Below the pieces are notes generated by a model that was not told the DNA's origin, made no database searches, and saw only the letters and a program-made list of their open reading frames with translations. Below, in pieces: positions 8,937 to 18,806 of a stretch of 64,000 nucleotides of DNA; position 1 is the stretch's first letter; each line of letters begins with the position of its first letter. Where the stretch lies: positions 2,664,501 through 2,728,500 of the forward strand of contig NZ_CP045571.1 of NCBI RefSeq assembly GCF_009662475.1, read 5' to 3'. The position numbers were made by a program, and so were the translations under genes. Origin of the DNA: Acidithiobacillus thiooxidans ATCC 19377 (GTDB taxonomy: Bacteria > Pseudomonadota > Gammaproteobacteria > Acidithiobacillales > Acidithiobacillaceae).

Positions 8937-10415
8937 ATGGCCACCATAAGAATCAGTATGCGCACACACTCTACCTTCCAATGGTCTAGCTGGACGCCTT
9001 TTATTATGGCGCTGGGAGATATTTTAGCCTTTCTTGCCGCTTTTTACTTTGCCCGGCTTTCTCACGCACTCTACTATGATATTAATCCGCTGTGGGTTCT
9101 TCAGCATTGGTGGGGGAGCCTGGCTCAAATTAACACATTGCTTTTTTTAATATTAACCGTCTCCGTCATTATCAGCTTTGCCATCAAGGGGCACTATAGC
9201 CAAAGAAAAGCTTTTTGGGATGAAGCAGGAGATGTGTTAGCTGTTCTCATTCTTTTTATTGCCCTTAATTCAGCTATCGCGTTCATTGGGAAATGGCCTC
9301 TTTCAAGACTGTGGTTATTTTCCACATGGGGTCTTGTATTTTTGTTTCTACCCGTCGCCCGACATTCCACGCGCTGGATGCTGGCTCGTCTTGGGGCCTG
9401 GGCGAAGCCCGTTGTCATTATTGGTTGCGGAAAAAATGCTCTCGAAGCCATTCGCGCCCTGACCAGCGAACCCTTACTGGGCTACTCCATCAAAAAAATC
9501 CTGATTCCTGACAATGCCTGCTTGTCAGCTGAAAGACAGAATTATCCACCGGTTGGAATGGAGCCTCTGAGTCATGACCCGATCGGCCAATTAGCGGATT
9601 TGGGCAACCCGCACGTTGTTTTGGCATTGGACATGGAGCAATGGGAGGCACAAGAACACTTGGTGCGCACCTTGGGTTTTGGTTATCCCCGTTTGACCAT
9701 TGCACCGCCTTTGCGGGGTTTACCGCTTTTCGGTCTGGAAGTCATGCATTTTTTCAGTCAGGAAGTTTTTATGCTGCGGGTACGCGACAACCTCGCCCGA
9801 CCCGGTCCACGTATTCTGAAACGCATATTTGACCTGCTAGCCGCGTCTTTGATCATCATTGCGGTCTCCCCTGTTCTTGCTTATTTATCCTGGAAAATAA
9901 AATCTGAAGATGGTGGAAAAATATTTTTTGCACAAGAGCGGGTCGGTCATAACGGAAAAACTTTTCGTTGTTTCAAGTTCCGGAGCATGGTGCATGATGC
10001 CGAAGCAAAATTAAGTGAATATTTGGAAACCAATCCAGATATAGCTGCTGAATACTCCAGAAATTTCAAGTTGAGAAACGACCCGCGAGTGACTCGAACC
10101 GGGCGTCTGCTAAGAGCCACCAGTCTGGACGAACTACCTCAATTATTCAATGTGTTACTGGGTCAGATGAGTCTGGTTGGGCCGCGCCCCCTGCTGGCAC
10201 GCGAAATCAACCGATATGGTGACGGTATTAATCTCTACGCCCAGGTAAAGCCAGGTATAACGGGTCTCTGGCAAGTGAGTGGACGTTCGGAAACCACCTT
10301 TGCAGACCGTGCAGATCTGGATGCCTGGTATGTAAAAAACTGGTCTCTATGGTATGACATCGTCATTTTGTTGCGCACCATCAAGGTGGTTTTTTCGAAA
10401 AGCGGGGCCTACTAA
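8937..10415 (+). CDS. wbaP: WbaP/WcaJ-type undecaprenyl-phosphate sugar-1-phosphate transferase
   Basis: Polyprenyl-phosphate phosphoglycosyltransferase of 492 aa that starts EPS repeat-unit synthesis by moving a hexose-1-phosphate to undecaprenyl phosphate. Four or five hydrophobic segments occupy residues 20-140. A CoA-binding-like domain covers about 150-260. The C-terminal bacterial sugar transferase domain starts near 295 and contains the KFRSM, DELPQL, SLVGPRP and GITGLWQVSGR blocks. The C-terminus SGAY is typical of WbaP. The start is preceded by GGAG 8 nt upstream. It is the last gene of the rightward EPS operon. No Wzx flippase or Wzy polymerase is in this window. Confidence 0.92.
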   Translation: MATIRISMRTHSTFQWSSWTPFIMALGDILAFLAAFYFARLSHALYYDINPLWVLQHWWGSLAQINTLLFLILTVSVIISFAIKGHYSQRKAFWDEAGDVLAVLILFIALNSAIAFIGKWPLSRLWLFSTWGLVFLFLPVARHSTRWMLARLGAWAKPVVIIGCGKNALEAIRALTSEPLLGYSIKKILIPDNACLSAERQNYPPVGMEPLSHDPIGQLADLGNPHVVLALDMEQWEAQEHLVRTLGFGYPRLTIAPPLRGLPLFGLEVMHFFSQEVFMLRVRDNLARPGPRILKRIFDLLAASLIIIAVSPVLAYLSWKIKSEDGGKIFFAQERVGHNGKTFRCFKFRSMVHDAEAKLSEYLETNPDIAAEYSRNFKLRNDPRVTRTGRLLRATSLDELPQLFNVLLGQMSLVGPRPLLAREINRYGDGINLYAQVKPGITGLWQVSGRSETTFADRADLDAWYVKNWSLWYDIVILLRTIKVVFSKSGAY

Positions 10416-10433
10416 ACATAAGACGCTACCAGC

Positions 10434-10465
10434 AATGGTGTCTGGTCTAAGATCCTGACACCATT
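10434..10465. repeat. inverted repeat after wbaP
   Basis: The arms AATGGTGTC (10434-10442) and GACACCATT (10457-10465) form a perfect 9-bp stem with a 14-nt loop, 19 bp after the wbaP stop. There is no T-run, so it is a weak terminator or an element end rather than a clear rho-independent terminator. I see no gene in 10416-10764. Confidence 0.45.
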
Positions 10466-10701
10466 CGGCCGTGCTCGTGCTCATGTCCGAACAGGTTTAA
10501 CGCCACATAGTAAGATCAGGCATCCACCTAAGACGGACTACGACGAGAATCTCAGCATCTACGACAAAAACTGTTCCGCTGCTGGTGTGTCGCAGCTGTC
10601 CGACAGCTTGCATCCCCCGCGCGGCTCTTCTACAATAGCCTCATTCCGTTAACGCAGTTTGCGTTATGCGAGTAAGAACGCTCCCTCCATCAGGAGGTTT
10701 G

Positions 10702-10733
10702 GGTACGACAGGTCTCCTGATCGTACCTTTTTT
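10702..10733 (+). terminator. intrinsic terminator / candidate attenuator upstream of purH
   Basis: The arms GGTACGACAGG and CCTGATCGTACC pair over 11 bp with one bulged A, a 3-nt loop and then six T (10728-10733). A competing stem, ATCAGGAG (10689-10696) with CTCCTGAT (10714-10721), uses the same CCTG and would break the terminator. A -10-like TACAAT lies at about 10631. It may be a purH leader attenuator or simply the end of transcription from upstream. Confidence 0.55.
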
Positions 10734-10764
10734 AATTTTAGGCTGGCAAAGGTGGCATGGCTTT

Positions 10765-12330
10765 ATGGGTGAAATAACACGGGCGCTCATCAGCGTTTCT
10801 GATAAGCGCGGGGTGGTGGAGTTTGCACGGCGACTGCGCGACTTTGGGGTGGAAATTCTGTCTACGGGTGGAACCGCCAAGGTGTTGATGGCCGACGGTA
10901 TTGCCGTTCAGGAAGTGGGCGATTACACCGGCTTTCCGGAAATGCTGGAGGGCCGCCTGAAAACCCTGCACCCCAAAATTCATGGTGGCCTGCTGGCCCG
11001 TCGCGGTAATGCTGACCACGATCGGCAAATAGCGGAGCAGGATATCCTTCCCATTGATTTGCTTTGCGTTAATTTATACCCGTTTGCCGAAACCGTGGCG
11101 CGCCCCGACTGCACGCTGGAAGATGCCATCGAAAATATTGATATTGGTGGACCGACCATGCTCCGGGCCGGGGCCAAAAACTGGGAAGGAGTGACAGTTC
11201 TCGTTGATCCTGATGACTATTCCCGCGTCTTGCAGGAAATGGAACAAAGCCACGGTGGCGTGGGGGCGGCTACCCGTTTTCATCTGGCGACCAAGGTTTT
11301 TGCTCATACCGCCCAGTACGACGGAGCTATTGCCAATTATTTGTCAAGCCGCAATGTGGAAGGCCAGCAAAGTCAGTTTCCCCAGACCCTTTCCCTGCAG
11401 TTCGAGAAGGTGCAGGAATTACGTTATGGCGAAAACCCCCATCAGGCGGCGGCTTTTTACCGCGATGGCAGTGGCGGGGGGCTGGCAGATGCCCATCAGT
11501 TGCAGGGCAAGGCGCTTTCCTACAATAACATTGGCGATGGGGATGCGGCCGTCGCTCTGGTCATGGAATTCTCGGAACCGGCCTGCTGCGTGGTCAAACA
11601 TGGGAACCCCTGTGGGGTAGCTTTGGGTCAGGATTTGCTCAGTGCCTTTCAGCGCGCCTGGGCGGGCGACCCGGTGTCGGCCTTTGGCAGCATCATTGCC
11701 TTTAATGCGCCGTTGGATGCCCAAACCGCTGAACTGATCAGTAATCAGTTTGTCGAGATGGTACTGGCTCCGGCCATTTTGCCCGATGCCCGCCTGATTC
11801 TGGCCAAAAAGAAAAACCTGCGGGCGCTGGCTTTTGAAGACGGTCACGCATGGCAGCGTCCGGGCTGGGACTACAAGCGGGTGCGTGGTGGTCTGCTGGT
11901 GCAGGAATTTGATCAGGCCATGGAAATGGAAGACGACTGGCAGGTGGTCAGCGCGCGCGCGCCCAACCTGCAGGAGCAACGTGACCTCGCCTTTGTCTGG
12001 CGGGTTGGTAAATATGTACGATCCAACGCCATTGTCTATGGTCGTGAAGGGCAGACCGTGGGTATTGGCGCGGGACAGATGAGTCGGGTAGATGCGGCCC
12101 GCTGCGGGGCCGCCAAGGCACTGGATCTGGGCTTTGATTTGCACGGCGCGGCACTGGCTTCCGATGCCTTTTTCCCGTTTCGGGACGGGGTTGATGCGGC
12201 GGCCGCTGCCGGAGTGAAAGCTATTATTCAGCCCGGCGGCTCCATTCGCGATGAAGAAGTCATCGCCAGCGCCAATGAGCATGGAATTGCCATGGTGTTT
12301 ACCGGCGTCCGTCACTTCCGCCACGGTTAA
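10765..12330 (+). CDS. purH: bifunctional AICAR formyltransferase / IMP cyclohydrolase PurH
   Basis: Catalyses the last two steps of de novo IMP synthesis, 521 aa, the usual length. The N-terminal MGS-like cyclohydrolase domain begins [10 protein letters not shown] and contains STGGTA. The C-terminal AICAR transformylase contains KHGNPCG (about residue 277), whose His is catalytic. An in-frame upstream extension to 10666 runs through the terminator hairpin. The ATG at 10765 has AAGGTGG 9 nt upstream and matches family start sites. purD follows after 11 bp, making a purHD operon as in many gammaproteobacteria. Confidence 0.96.
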   Translation: MGEITRALISVSDKRGVVEFARRLRDFGVEILSTGGTAKVLMADGIAVQEVGDYTGFPEMLEGRLKTLHPKIHGGLLARRGNADHDRQIAEQDILPIDLLCVNLYPFAETVARPDCTLEDAIENIDIGGPTMLRAGAKNWEGVTVLVDPDDYSRVLQEMEQSHGGVGAATRFHLATKVFAHTAQYDGAIANYLSSRNVEGQQSQFPQTLSLQFEKVQELRYGENPHQAAAFYRDGSGGGLADAHQLQGKALSYNNIGDGDAAVALVMEFSEPACCVVKHGNPCGVALGQDLLSAFQRAWAGDPVSAFGSIIAFNAPLDAQTAELISNQFVEMVLAPAILPDARLILAKKKNLRALAFEDGHAWQRPGWDYKRVRGGLLVQEFDQAMEMEDDWQVVSARAPNLQEQRDLAFVWRVGKYVRSNAIVYGREGQTVGIGAGQMSRVDAARCGAAKALDLGFDLHGAALASDAFFPFRDGVDAAAAAGVKAIIQPGGSIRDEEVIASANEHGIAMVFTGVRHFRHG

Positions 12331-12341
12331 GAGGGATATTT

Positions 12342-13604
12342 ATGGGTGCGAAGGTTTTGGTTTTGGGAGGCGGCGGTCGTGAACATGCCATCGCCTGGAA
12401 GCTGGCCCAATCAGAACAGGTCGAGACCGTCTATTGCGCGCCCGGTAACCCTGGCACGGCCGGTGAAGAGAAGCTGTTCAACCTGAAGCTGAATCCCAAC
12501 AATCCTCAGGCGGTAGTGGCTGAGGCGCATGTTCTGGATATTCAACTGGTGGTGATTGGACCGGAAGCACCACTGGTGGCGGGAGTGGGAGATGCTCTTC
12601 GCCGCGCCGGAATTCCGGTTTTTGGTCCGGATCAGGCGGGGGCCATGCTGGAGGGCAGCAAGGCCCATGCCAAGGCTTTCATGATGCGTCACGGGCTGCC
12701 GACCGCCCGTTACGAACGTTTTACGGACACTACCCATGCTCTGGAATACCTGCATGGGCACCCGCTGCCGGTGGTGGTCAAGGCCGATGGCCTGGCTGCA
12801 GGCAAAGGCGTGGTGGTAGCCAGTACCATGCAGGAAGCAGAAACCGCAGTACGGCAGTTTCTGCAGTGGGGCCCCATCATCATTGAAGAATTCCTGGAAG
12901 GTGAGGAAGCCAGCTTTATCGCCATTATTGTCGATGGTCAGGTGCTGCCTCTGGCGGGTTCTCAGGATCATAAGCGCCTGCTCGATGATGACCAGGGGCC
13001 CAATACGGGTGGGATGGGTGCCTACTCCCCTGCCCCGGTGCTGGACACGGCCATGAGCGAGCAGGTGCTGCGGGAAATCATGCGCCCTGCAGCGCAGGGT
13101 CTGATGGCTGACGGCACGCCGTATTGCGGGTTTTTGTATGCCGGCTTGATGATTGGCCGGGATGGGCCGAAGTTGCTGGAGTTCAATTGCCGCCTGGGCG
13201 ATCCTGAAACCCAGCCGCTGATGATGCGCCTGCGCTCGGATCTTTATACGGTCTTGCTGCTGGCTGCCCTGGGTGAGCGATTACCGCCTGAACTGGAATG
13301 GGACGAGCGCAGCGCCTTGTGCGTAGTGATGGCGGCTGAGGGATATCCTGAGCATCCGCGCACGGGGGATGCCATTGCCGGACTGGGTACAGCCGAAACG
13401 GATACCGTTAAGGTGTTTCATGCGGGTACCAAAAGTGTAGATGGTCATGTGGCTACGGCTGGTGGGCGGGTGCTGGGTGTGACCGCGCTGGGCGATAGTC
13501 TCGCCATTGCCCAGCATCATGCTTATTCAGTAGTCGCTAAAATCCATTGGTCCGGGGTGCAGTTCCGTCGGGATATTGGTCATTTAGGTTTACGCCGTGA
13601 CTAG
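12342..13604 (+). CDS. purD: phosphoribosylamine-glycine ligase PurD
   Basis: GAR synthetase, the second step of purine synthesis, 420 aa. The N-terminal domain has the GGGGREHA signature. The ATP-grasp domain (about 105-300) includes VVKADGLAAGKGV and the QDHKR loop. The metal-binding FNCRLGDPE segment is present near residue 285. GAGGG sits 8 nt upstream of the ATG. It is co-transcribed with purH. Nothing unusual is seen. Confidence 0.96.
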   Translation: MGAKVLVLGGGGREHAIAWKLAQSEQVETVYCAPGNPGTAGEEKLFNLKLNPNNPQAVVAEAHVLDIQLVVIGPEAPLVAGVGDALRRAGIPVFGPDQAGAMLEGSKAHAKAFMMRHGLPTARYERFTDTTHALEYLHGHPLPVVVKADGLAAGKGVVVASTMQEAETAVRQFLQWGPIIIEEFLEGEEASFIAIIVDGQVLPLAGSQDHKRLLDDDQGPNTGGMGAYSPAPVLDTAMSEQVLREIMRPAAQGLMADGTPYCGFLYAGLMIGRDGPKLLEFNCRLGDPETQPLMMRLRSDLYTVLLLAALGERLPPELEWDERSALCVVMAAEGYPEHPRTGDAIAGLGTAETDTVKVFHAGTKSVDGHVATAGGRVLGVTALGDSLAIAQHHAYSVVAKIHWSGVQFRRDIGHLGLRRD

Positions 13605-13619
13605 GCAGGTCTGAGACGT

Positions 13620-14180
13620 ATGCCAGGTCATACTCCGCGTCGTCAGGAATTACGCCAGCTGGTTACGCATCTGCGTCGGGGCGGGGTCATTGCCTACCCC
13701 ACGGAAGGGGTCTGGGGGCTGGGTTGTGATCCCCGGCAACGGCGAGCTTTACGCCGTATTCTGCATTTGAAAAAGCGCCCACAACACAAGGGCGTTTTGC
13801 TCATTGCCGGACGCCGCTCCGAAACTGCCGCCTTCTGGTCGGATCAGGGCATAAGTCCGGCACTGCTGGAACAATACTGGCCGGGGACCACCCTGGTGCT
13901 GCCCGCCCGTCGGCAGGTTCCGACCTGGATTCGCGGACGGCATACCAGCGTGGCCGTTCGGGTCAGCAATCATTCTGGGGTCCGCGCTCTGACCCGGGCT
14001 TTTGGCAGCGCCATTGTCTCAACCAGTGCCAATCGCGCTGGTCAGCAACCCGCCCGTGACTTGCGGACCATCCGCCGCTATTTTGGAAAACATCTTCCGG
14101 TACTGCATGCCCGACTGGGTAGGCAGCGCCGTCCAAGCAGAATTGTCGATGCCCGTACCGGTCAGACTTTAAGGAGTTAA
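13620..14180 (+). CDS. tsaC: Sua5/YciO/YrdC-type threonylcarbamoyl-AMP synthase TsaC
   Basis: Makes L-threonylcarbamoyladenylate for the universal t6A37 modification of ANN-decoding tRNAs, 186 aa, the short TsaC size without the Sua5 C-terminal domain. The [19 protein letters not shown]-terminal segment, the K-R-P loop ([12 protein letters not shown]) and [10 protein letters not shown] are the family signatures. It lies 15 bp after purD and 4 bp before hemF, so it is probably in the same transcription unit. The C-terminus is arginine-rich. Confidence 0.92.
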   Translation: MPGHTPRRQELRQLVTHLRRGGVIAYPTEGVWGLGCDPRQRRALRRILHLKKRPQHKGVLLIAGRRSETAAFWSDQGISPALLEQYWPGTTLVLPARRQVPTWIRGRHTSVAVRVSNHSGVRALTRAFGSAIVSTSANRAGQQPARDLRTIRRYFGKHLPVLHARLGRQRRPSRIVDARTGQTLRS

Positions 14181-14184
14181 AAGG

Positions 14185-15075
14185 ATGCAGCAGCCTTCCA
14201 CTCAAATCGTAGAACAGTTTCTCCTCCAGCTTCAGGACCGCATTTGTATGGCTCTTGAAAAGGCTGATGGTCACGCCAGTTTTCGCGAAGATCTCTGGGA
14301 AAGGCCCGGTGGCGGCGGGGGGCGTACCCGGGTCATCAGTGGCGGTGATCTGCTGGAAAAGGGCGGGGTCAACTTCTCCAGGGTGCATGGCGATAAACTG
14401 CCACCCTCGGCCACTGCACAGCGACCAGAACTGGCGGGGCAACCTTTCACGGCAGTGGGTGTTTCGCTGGTTCTGCACCCCCGCAATCCTTATGTACCCA
14501 TTGTCCATATGAACTACCGGTTTTTTGCGGCGGGTTCCGTGTGGTGGTTTGGTGGCGGGGCTGACCTCACCCCGAGTTATGGTTTTGTGGAAGACGCCCG
14601 GCATTTTCATCAAACTCTCAAGGCCGCCTGCGACCGGCATGGCCCCGATTTTTATCCCCGTTTCAAGGAGTGGTGTGATGAATATTTCACCATCAAACAT
14701 CGCCAGGAAATGCGGGGGGTCGGTGGCATTTTCTTTGATGATCTCAGCGGGAATGCCGATACTTTGCAGGCGTTCTGGGAAGAGGTGGCCAACAGTTTTC
14801 TGGAGAGCTATCTGCCCATTGCCGAACGGCGCCGCAACACTCCTTTTGGTGAGCGCGAACGGGATTTTCAGCTGATCCGTCGGGGTCGCTATGTGGAATT
14901 CAATCTGGTGTACGACCGGGGCACATTGTTTGGCCTGCAATCCGGCGGGCGCACCGAGAGCATTCTCATGTCCCTGCCGCCCCTCGCCGCCTGGCATTAT
15001 GATTGGGAGGCACCGGCAGACAGTCCTGAGGCCCGCCTGAAAGAAGATTTTCTGACCCCCAGGGACTGGGTATGA
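14185..15075 (+). CDS. hemF: oxygen-dependent coproporphyrinogen III oxidase HemF
   Basis: Converts coproporphyrinogen III to protoporphyrinogen IX with O2 in haem synthesis, 296 aa. Family signatures are seen: [11 protein letters not shown] with the following acidic residues, [15 protein letters not shown], and near the C-terminus [14 protein letters not shown] and [14 protein letters not shown]. The aerobic enzyme fits an oxygen-respiring organism. The stop overlaps the pyrD start (ATGA at 15072-15075), so the two are translationally coupled. Confidence 0.96.
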   Translation: MQQPSTQIVEQFLLQLQDRICMALEKADGHASFREDLWERPGGGGGRTRVISGGDLLEKGGVNFSRVHGDKLPPSATAQRPELAGQPFTAVGVSLVLHPRNPYVPIVHMNYRFFAAGSVWWFGGGADLTPSYGFVEDARHFHQTLKAACDRHGPDFYPRFKEWCDEYFTIKHRQEMRGVGGIFFDDLSGNADTLQAFWEEVANSFLESYLPIAERRRNTPFGERERDFQLIRRGRYVEFNLVYDRGTLFGLQSGGRTESILMSLPPLAAWHYDWEAPADSPEARLKEDFLTPRDWV

Positions 15076-16178
15076 TTTATCCGCTGCTGCGGCCATTACT
15101 GTTTGGACTGGAGGCGGAGCAGGCCCATCAACTCAGCATCGCGGCACTGGAAACTCTGGGTCGCATGCCCCGCATTCTGGAACGGATGGCCGAGTATTTT
15201 GCGGTGGAGAATCCCGCTCTGCAGCAAACCTTGTGGGGACTGAATTTTCGCAATCCCGTGGGTCTGGCCGCCGGTTATGACAAGGATGCCCGCGCAACGG
15301 CGGCCTTGCCGGCCTTGGGTTTTGGATTTGTGGAAATTGGTACGGTCACGCCGCGTGCCCAGTCGGGCAACCCCCGCCCCCGGGTATTTCGTTATCCGTT
15401 TTCCCAGGCAATCATCAACCGCATGGGCTTTCCCGGAGAAGGCGCTACTGCGGTAGCTGAACGTCTGCGCGCCCTACCCCATCCTCATTGCGTTCCTATC
15501 GGGATCAATCTTGGCAAAAACAAGGATACGCCGCTCGAGCACGCGGCGGAGGACTATGTCTTTGCCCTGGAAGTACTTTTTCCCTATGGAGATTATTTGA
15601 CGGTGAATGTCAGCTCTCCCAATACGCCGGGACTGCGCCTGTTGCAAGGTGCCGATGCTCTTCCGGAATTGCTGGCCGCCGTCGCCGCTGCCAATCAACG
15701 TCTGGCCGCCGAATATCAGCGTCCAGCCCTTCCCTTGCTCCTGAAAATTGCTCCGGATCTGGATCCCGAGGATATTAGCGCCATCGCGCAACTCGCCAAA
15801 GGCGACCAGCCACTGGTGGATGGTTTCATTGCTACAAACACCACCATTGATCGTCCTGCCGGGCATCCCGAATATGTGCAGGCGGGAGGGCTGAGTGGTA
15901 TGCCCCTCCGGTCACGTGCCAACGCGGTCATAGCCCAACTGTATCAAGACTGCGCAGGCAAGGTGCCGATTATCGGGGTCGGTGGTATATCCTGTGCTGC
16001 AGACGCCTATGAAAAAATCCGGGCGGGGGCCAGTTTACTGCAAGTTTATACGGGTCTGGTTTTTAAAGGGCCGGAACTGGTTCGCGAGATTTTGCTGGAG
16101 TTGCCTGATCTTTTTGAACAAGATGGTTTTTGCCATATCAGTGCCGCGCTGGGAACTGCCATCAATGTTCAGGAATAA
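15072..16178 (+). CDS. pyrD: quinone-dependent dihydroorotate dehydrogenase PyrD (class 2)
   Basis: Membrane-associated flavoenzyme oxidising dihydroorotate to orotate with ubiquinone in pyrimidine synthesis, 368 aa. The N-terminal amphipathic helix ([12 protein letters not shown]) is the class 2 membrane anchor. FMN and substrate elements include GLAAGYDKD, the catalytic serine in [11 protein letters not shown] (about residue 178), TNTT, GGLSG and the phosphate-binding VGGI. The start overlaps hemF. Confidence 0.95.
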   Translation: MIYPLLRPLLFGLEAEQAHQLSIAALETLGRMPRILERMAEYFAVENPALQQTLWGLNFRNPVGLAAGYDKDARATAALPALGFGFVEIGTVTPRAQSGNPRPRVFRYPFSQAIINRMGFPGEGATAVAERLRALPHPHCVPIGINLGKNKDTPLEHAAEDYVFALEVLFPYGDYLTVNVSSPNTPGLRLLQGADALPELLAAVAAANQRLAAEYQRPALPLLLKIAPDLDPEDISAIAQLAKGDQPLVDGFIATNTTIDRPAGHPEYVQAGGLSGMPLRSRANAVIAQLYQDCAGKVPIIGVGGISCAADAYEKIRAGASLLQVYTGLVFKGPELVREILLELPDLFEQDGFCHISAALGTAINVQE

Positions 16179-16185
16179 AACGGTC

Positions 16186-16314
16186 ATGATTTATTGGTCA
16201 CGCTTACTGTGCTTGTTGTGCCTGCTGATTTCTTTGGCGGGCTGCGCCGCCGTGTCCGACACTGCGTCAGCGACCGGTGATGTGATTGACGCTGGCACTT
16301 CGCTGATCCCCTGA
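16186..16314 (+). CDS. small lipoprotein (42 aa), entericidin-like
   Basis: A 42-residue protein with a complete lipoprotein signal: basic-hydrophobic N-terminus, leucine-rich core and lipobox SLAGC (Cys about residue 20). The mature part is only about 23 residues, with an alternating Ala/Thr/Asp composition. In size and pattern it resembles the entericidin A/B family of tiny outer-membrane lipoproteins. The start is 7 bp after the pyrD stop, and only a weak ribosome site is visible (GGAATAAAACGG). Function is unknown; the lipobox is the main evidence. Confidence 0.6.
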   Translation: MIYWSRLLCLLCLLISLAGCAAVSDTASATGDVIDAGTSLIP

Positions 16315-16345
16315 CTCTGGATTCAGAACCGTTGGCGTTAAATCA

Positions 16346-17728
16346 TCAGGCAGCACGCTGACTGCCGGGCTCCAGCATTTCCGGCAAAGCCTGACCTGCC
16401 ATCTCCGAACCCAGCCACCAGGTAGTGAGCACCCCAATCAATCCTGCCCCCGCCAGCACCAACAATAATCCGCCATTACCCAATTCGGCCTGGAGCGTAG
16501 GCAGGAAAAACACACTGACTACTCCACCAAAACGACTGAAGGCGGTAGCAAAGCCGTGGCCTGTGGCCCGTAATTCTGTTGGATATAATTCAGTAGGGAT
16601 AATCCAGGTGGTATTGCCCGGTCCAAAACTGTTGGCGATTTGCCAGATGATCAATCCTGCCGCGACAATAATAAAGGGTGGTTCGCCGGAGAGGGCAAAA
16701 AGCCCGACCAGGCCGAGGCTGATGGCATCCCCCAGAAAACCCCAAATCTGGGCACGACGGCGCCCAATCCGATCAATCATAAGGGCCAGAGGAATCCATC
16801 CCAGCACAAAACTGGCTGTAAAAAAGCTGTTTCCAATGATGGCCTGTTCCGGCGTTTTAAGCCCCATGTGCATAAGCATAAAGGGCAGAAAAATACCCAG
16901 GGCATAGCCCATGACATCCATCATGAACCAGGGCACACAAGCATAAACAGTGCGCCGCAAATACGGTTTACTGAACAGCATGGTCCACGACACATTACGG
17001 CTGGCCTGCATGCTGGAAGCCGTTTCCTGGACCAGACGCTCCCGCTCATGGGCATCCACATCCGGCACCAGCCAGCGTAAAACCTGTGCGGCTTCCTGCA
17101 AGCGGCCGCGATAAATATACCAGCGCGGCGACTCCGGCAAGCTCCGCCGCAACCAGAGTACCAATACCGCCGGCAACGCACCGGATGCCAGCATCCAGCG
17201 CCAGGCGTCCGGGCCCGTATGCAGCAACGCCAGACCCACCAGACTGGACACCAAAGCCCCTCCCATCCATAACCCGAAAATCCAGGTCATGGCCGACCCG
17301 CGTTTGTTTTTGGGCATGAATTCCGCAATGTAAGTGGAGCTCAAGGGATAATCTGCGCCTACCCCAAGTCCCAGAATGAAGCGCAAAATAACCAGAGAGG
17401 TGATGTCCCAGGCAAATCCGGAAAGCAAGGCCGCAAAGAAAAACGCGGCAATATCAATTAAATAAACCGTCTTGCGACCATAACGATCCGCAATAATACC
17501 GCCAAAAAGTCCACCAATCAGTGCGCCCACCAGCGCCGCAGTACCCAGCAATCCCAGCAGAGTTGGGCCCAGATGCCACTGCGGTTTGAGCAGAATCAGT
17601 ACAATAGCCATGATACTCAAATCATAACCATCCAGAAAAATGCCGAGGCCAGAAGCCCAGAGAATCCGCCGATGCCGCCTGGTGACTTTTTGTTCGTCGT
17701 CTATTGCACTGAGTAGGTTACTCATCAT
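16346..17728 (-). CDS. PHS/Pho84-like MFS transporter
   Basis: Major facilitator of 460 aa with about 12 membrane helices in the cytoplasmic membrane. It carries the MFS loop DRYGRK (about residue 84) and the phosphate:H+ symporter-type signature GLGVGADYPLSSTYIAEF (about 118-135), a variant of the Pho84 GGDYPLS block. A PRW-Y motif sits in the central loop. It has its own PHO-box promoter, divergent from the Sel1/phospholipase operon. Uptake of phosphate or a small phosphoester is therefore inferred. A sugar or aromatic-acid substrate is possible from family alone. Confidence 0.8.
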   Translation of the reverse strand: MMSNLLSAIDDEQKVTRRHRRILWASGLGIFLDGYDLSIMAIVLILLKPQWHLGPTLLGLLGTAALVGALIGGLFGGIIADRYGRKTVYLIDIAAFFFAALLSGFAWDITSLVILRFILGLGVGADYPLSSTYIAEFMPKNKRGSAMTWIFGLWMGGALVSSLVGLALLHTGPDAWRWMLASGALPAVLVLWLRRSLPESPRWYIYRGRLQEAAQVLRWLVPDVDAHERERLVQETASSMQASRNVSWTMLFSKPYLRRTVYACVPWFMMDVMGYALGIFLPFMLMHMGLKTPEQAIIGNSFFTASFVLGWIPLALMIDRIGRRRAQIWGFLGDAISLGLVGLFALSGEPPFIIVAAGLIIWQIANSFGPGNTTWIIPTELYPTELRATGHGFATAFSRFGGVVSVFFLPTLQAELGNGGLLLVLAGAGLIGVLTTWWLGSEMAGQALPEMLEPGSQRAA

Positions 17729-17757
17729 CTCGCCATCAAAGCCGTTATAAAGCGTTC

Positions 17758-17791
17758 ACCATAACATGCCAATATGACACTTTTATGACAG
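17758..17791 (-). promoter_or_regulatory. PHO-box promoter of the MFS gene
   Basis: On the minus strand two 7-bp units lie 11 bp apart: CTGTCAT (17785-17791) and GTGTCAT (17774-17780). They are followed after exactly 10 bp by the -10 TATGGT (17758-17763). Spacing and sequence match PhoB-activated promoters, where the PHO box replaces the -35. Confidence 0.75.
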
Positions 17792-17941
17792 TCCCTTAAA
17801 GAGATAGATGAAAAAACAGGGTTTACCTGACTTCTGTGAGCATTACGCTTTTCGTTATAGACCGTTACTTAAAAAACACTGGTCATGAGTTTTAATTAAT
17901 ACCTATCCTGAGCAAAATACAGACCAGAAAATATCATATTT

Positions 17942-17986
17942 TTGTCATAAAACCTTCACAATACTGTCACATTACCCTGATATGAT
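17942..17986 (+). promoter_or_regulatory. PHO-box promoter of the Sel1/phospholipase operon
   Basis: Three 7-bp units with an 11-bp period are seen: TTGTCAT (17942), CCTTCAC (17953) and CTGTCAC (17964). Ten bp later comes the -10 TATGAT (17981-17986). The predicted start is near 17993, about 50 nt before the ATG at 18045. It faces the divergent PHO box of the MFS gene; together they fill 17729-18044. Confidence 0.85.
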
Positions 17987-18044
17987 GTTTTCAATTGAAA
18001 ATTGAACAGTTTAATTCACTAGTTACCCATTTTTGAGGATTGAG

Positions 18045-18806
18045 ATGACAATCAGAAATTTCAGGTTTTCGGCAATCGGCATCATGTTGATGCTTATTCC
18101 TTTCACTCAAGCCTTTGCCCAGGACAACACGTCACTCATTGCCATGAGCAACCCCGCCAATCCGGGCGCCGTTGCTGATGCCTATCTGTCCCATGCCCGG
18201 GCCATCCGCAAGGCGGATGCACCCATCGTCCATCTGCTGAATCATTCTGCTTATACCCAGGCGGTACCCCTCCTCAAAAAAGCGGCGGCGGACAAGTACG
18301 ATTTCTGGGCCGCTGACACGCTGGGTCATTTGTATCAGGCCGGTTTGGGCGTTTCCGCAAACTCCCAGACCGCTTTTCACTGGTATCTGCAGGCCGCTGA
18401 GGCGGGAGATCGTTTTGCCCAGCGTCAGGTAGCCAATGCCTATCTCAATGGCTGGGGCGTGACCCGCAATCCCCAACGGGCGGCTTTCTGGTTTCGCCAG
18501 GGTCTGATGGTCCCGCAGGTGGCCAATGCCGACTTCTGGTTAGGCAAAACCTATGCAGCGGGCAAGCTCATGCCGAAAAATCCGACCAAGGCGGCCTGGT
18601 ATGAAGGGCGCAGTCTTGCTCTGCTGAAACAACTGGATGCCGAGCACGTGGGCGCTGCCGCCTATGATCTCGGCATTGCCTACTGGCACGGCTATGGGGT
18701 CAAAAAAGACGCTCATCAGGCTGAACAGTATTTCCGACGCGCCCTGGCGGAGCACTACCCGCCAGCGGCCGCTGCCCTTCAACATCTTGAGGAGAAAAAT
18801 ACATGA
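18045..18806 (+). CDS. secreted Sel1-repeat (TPR-like) protein
   Basis: Periplasmic repeat protein of 253 aa. A Sec signal peptide ends near AFAQ (about residue 26). At least four Sel1-like repeats follow, with the A-x-Y-x-L-G / G-x-G-V pattern (for example LYQAGLGVSANSQTAF, YLNGWGVTRNPQRA, YWHGYGVKKDAHQA). A TTG 12 nt upstream is in frame, but the ATG at 18045 follows GAGGATTGAG and is chosen. Its stop overlaps the start of the phospholipase C gene by ATGA, so the two are made together. A chaperone or accessory role for the enzyme is a reasonable guess, not shown by sequence. Confidence 0.8.
   Translation: MTIRNFRFSAIGIMLMLIPFTQAFAQDNTSLIAMSNPANPGAVADAYLSHARAIRKADAPIVHLLNHSAYTQAVPLLKKAAADKYDFWAADTLGHLYQAGLGVSANSQTAFHWYLQAAEAGDRFAQRQVANAYLNGWGVTRNPQRAAFWFRQGLMVPQVANADFWLGKTYAAGKLMPKNPTKAAWYEGRSLALLKQLDAEHVGAAAYDLGIAYWHGYGVKKDAHQAEQYFRRALAEHYPPAAAALQHLEEKNT

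Noticed and set aside
10666..10764. N-terminal extension of PurH
   Set aside because: It would be translated through a strong terminator hairpin; the ATG at 10765 has a ribosome site and matches the family.
11419..12324. A 301-aa frame antisense to purH
   Set aside because: Shadow of a conserved housekeeping gene; low-complexity and without domain features.
13963..15096. A 377-aa frame antisense to hemF
   Set aside because: Opposes hemF, which shows all family signatures; no signal of its own.
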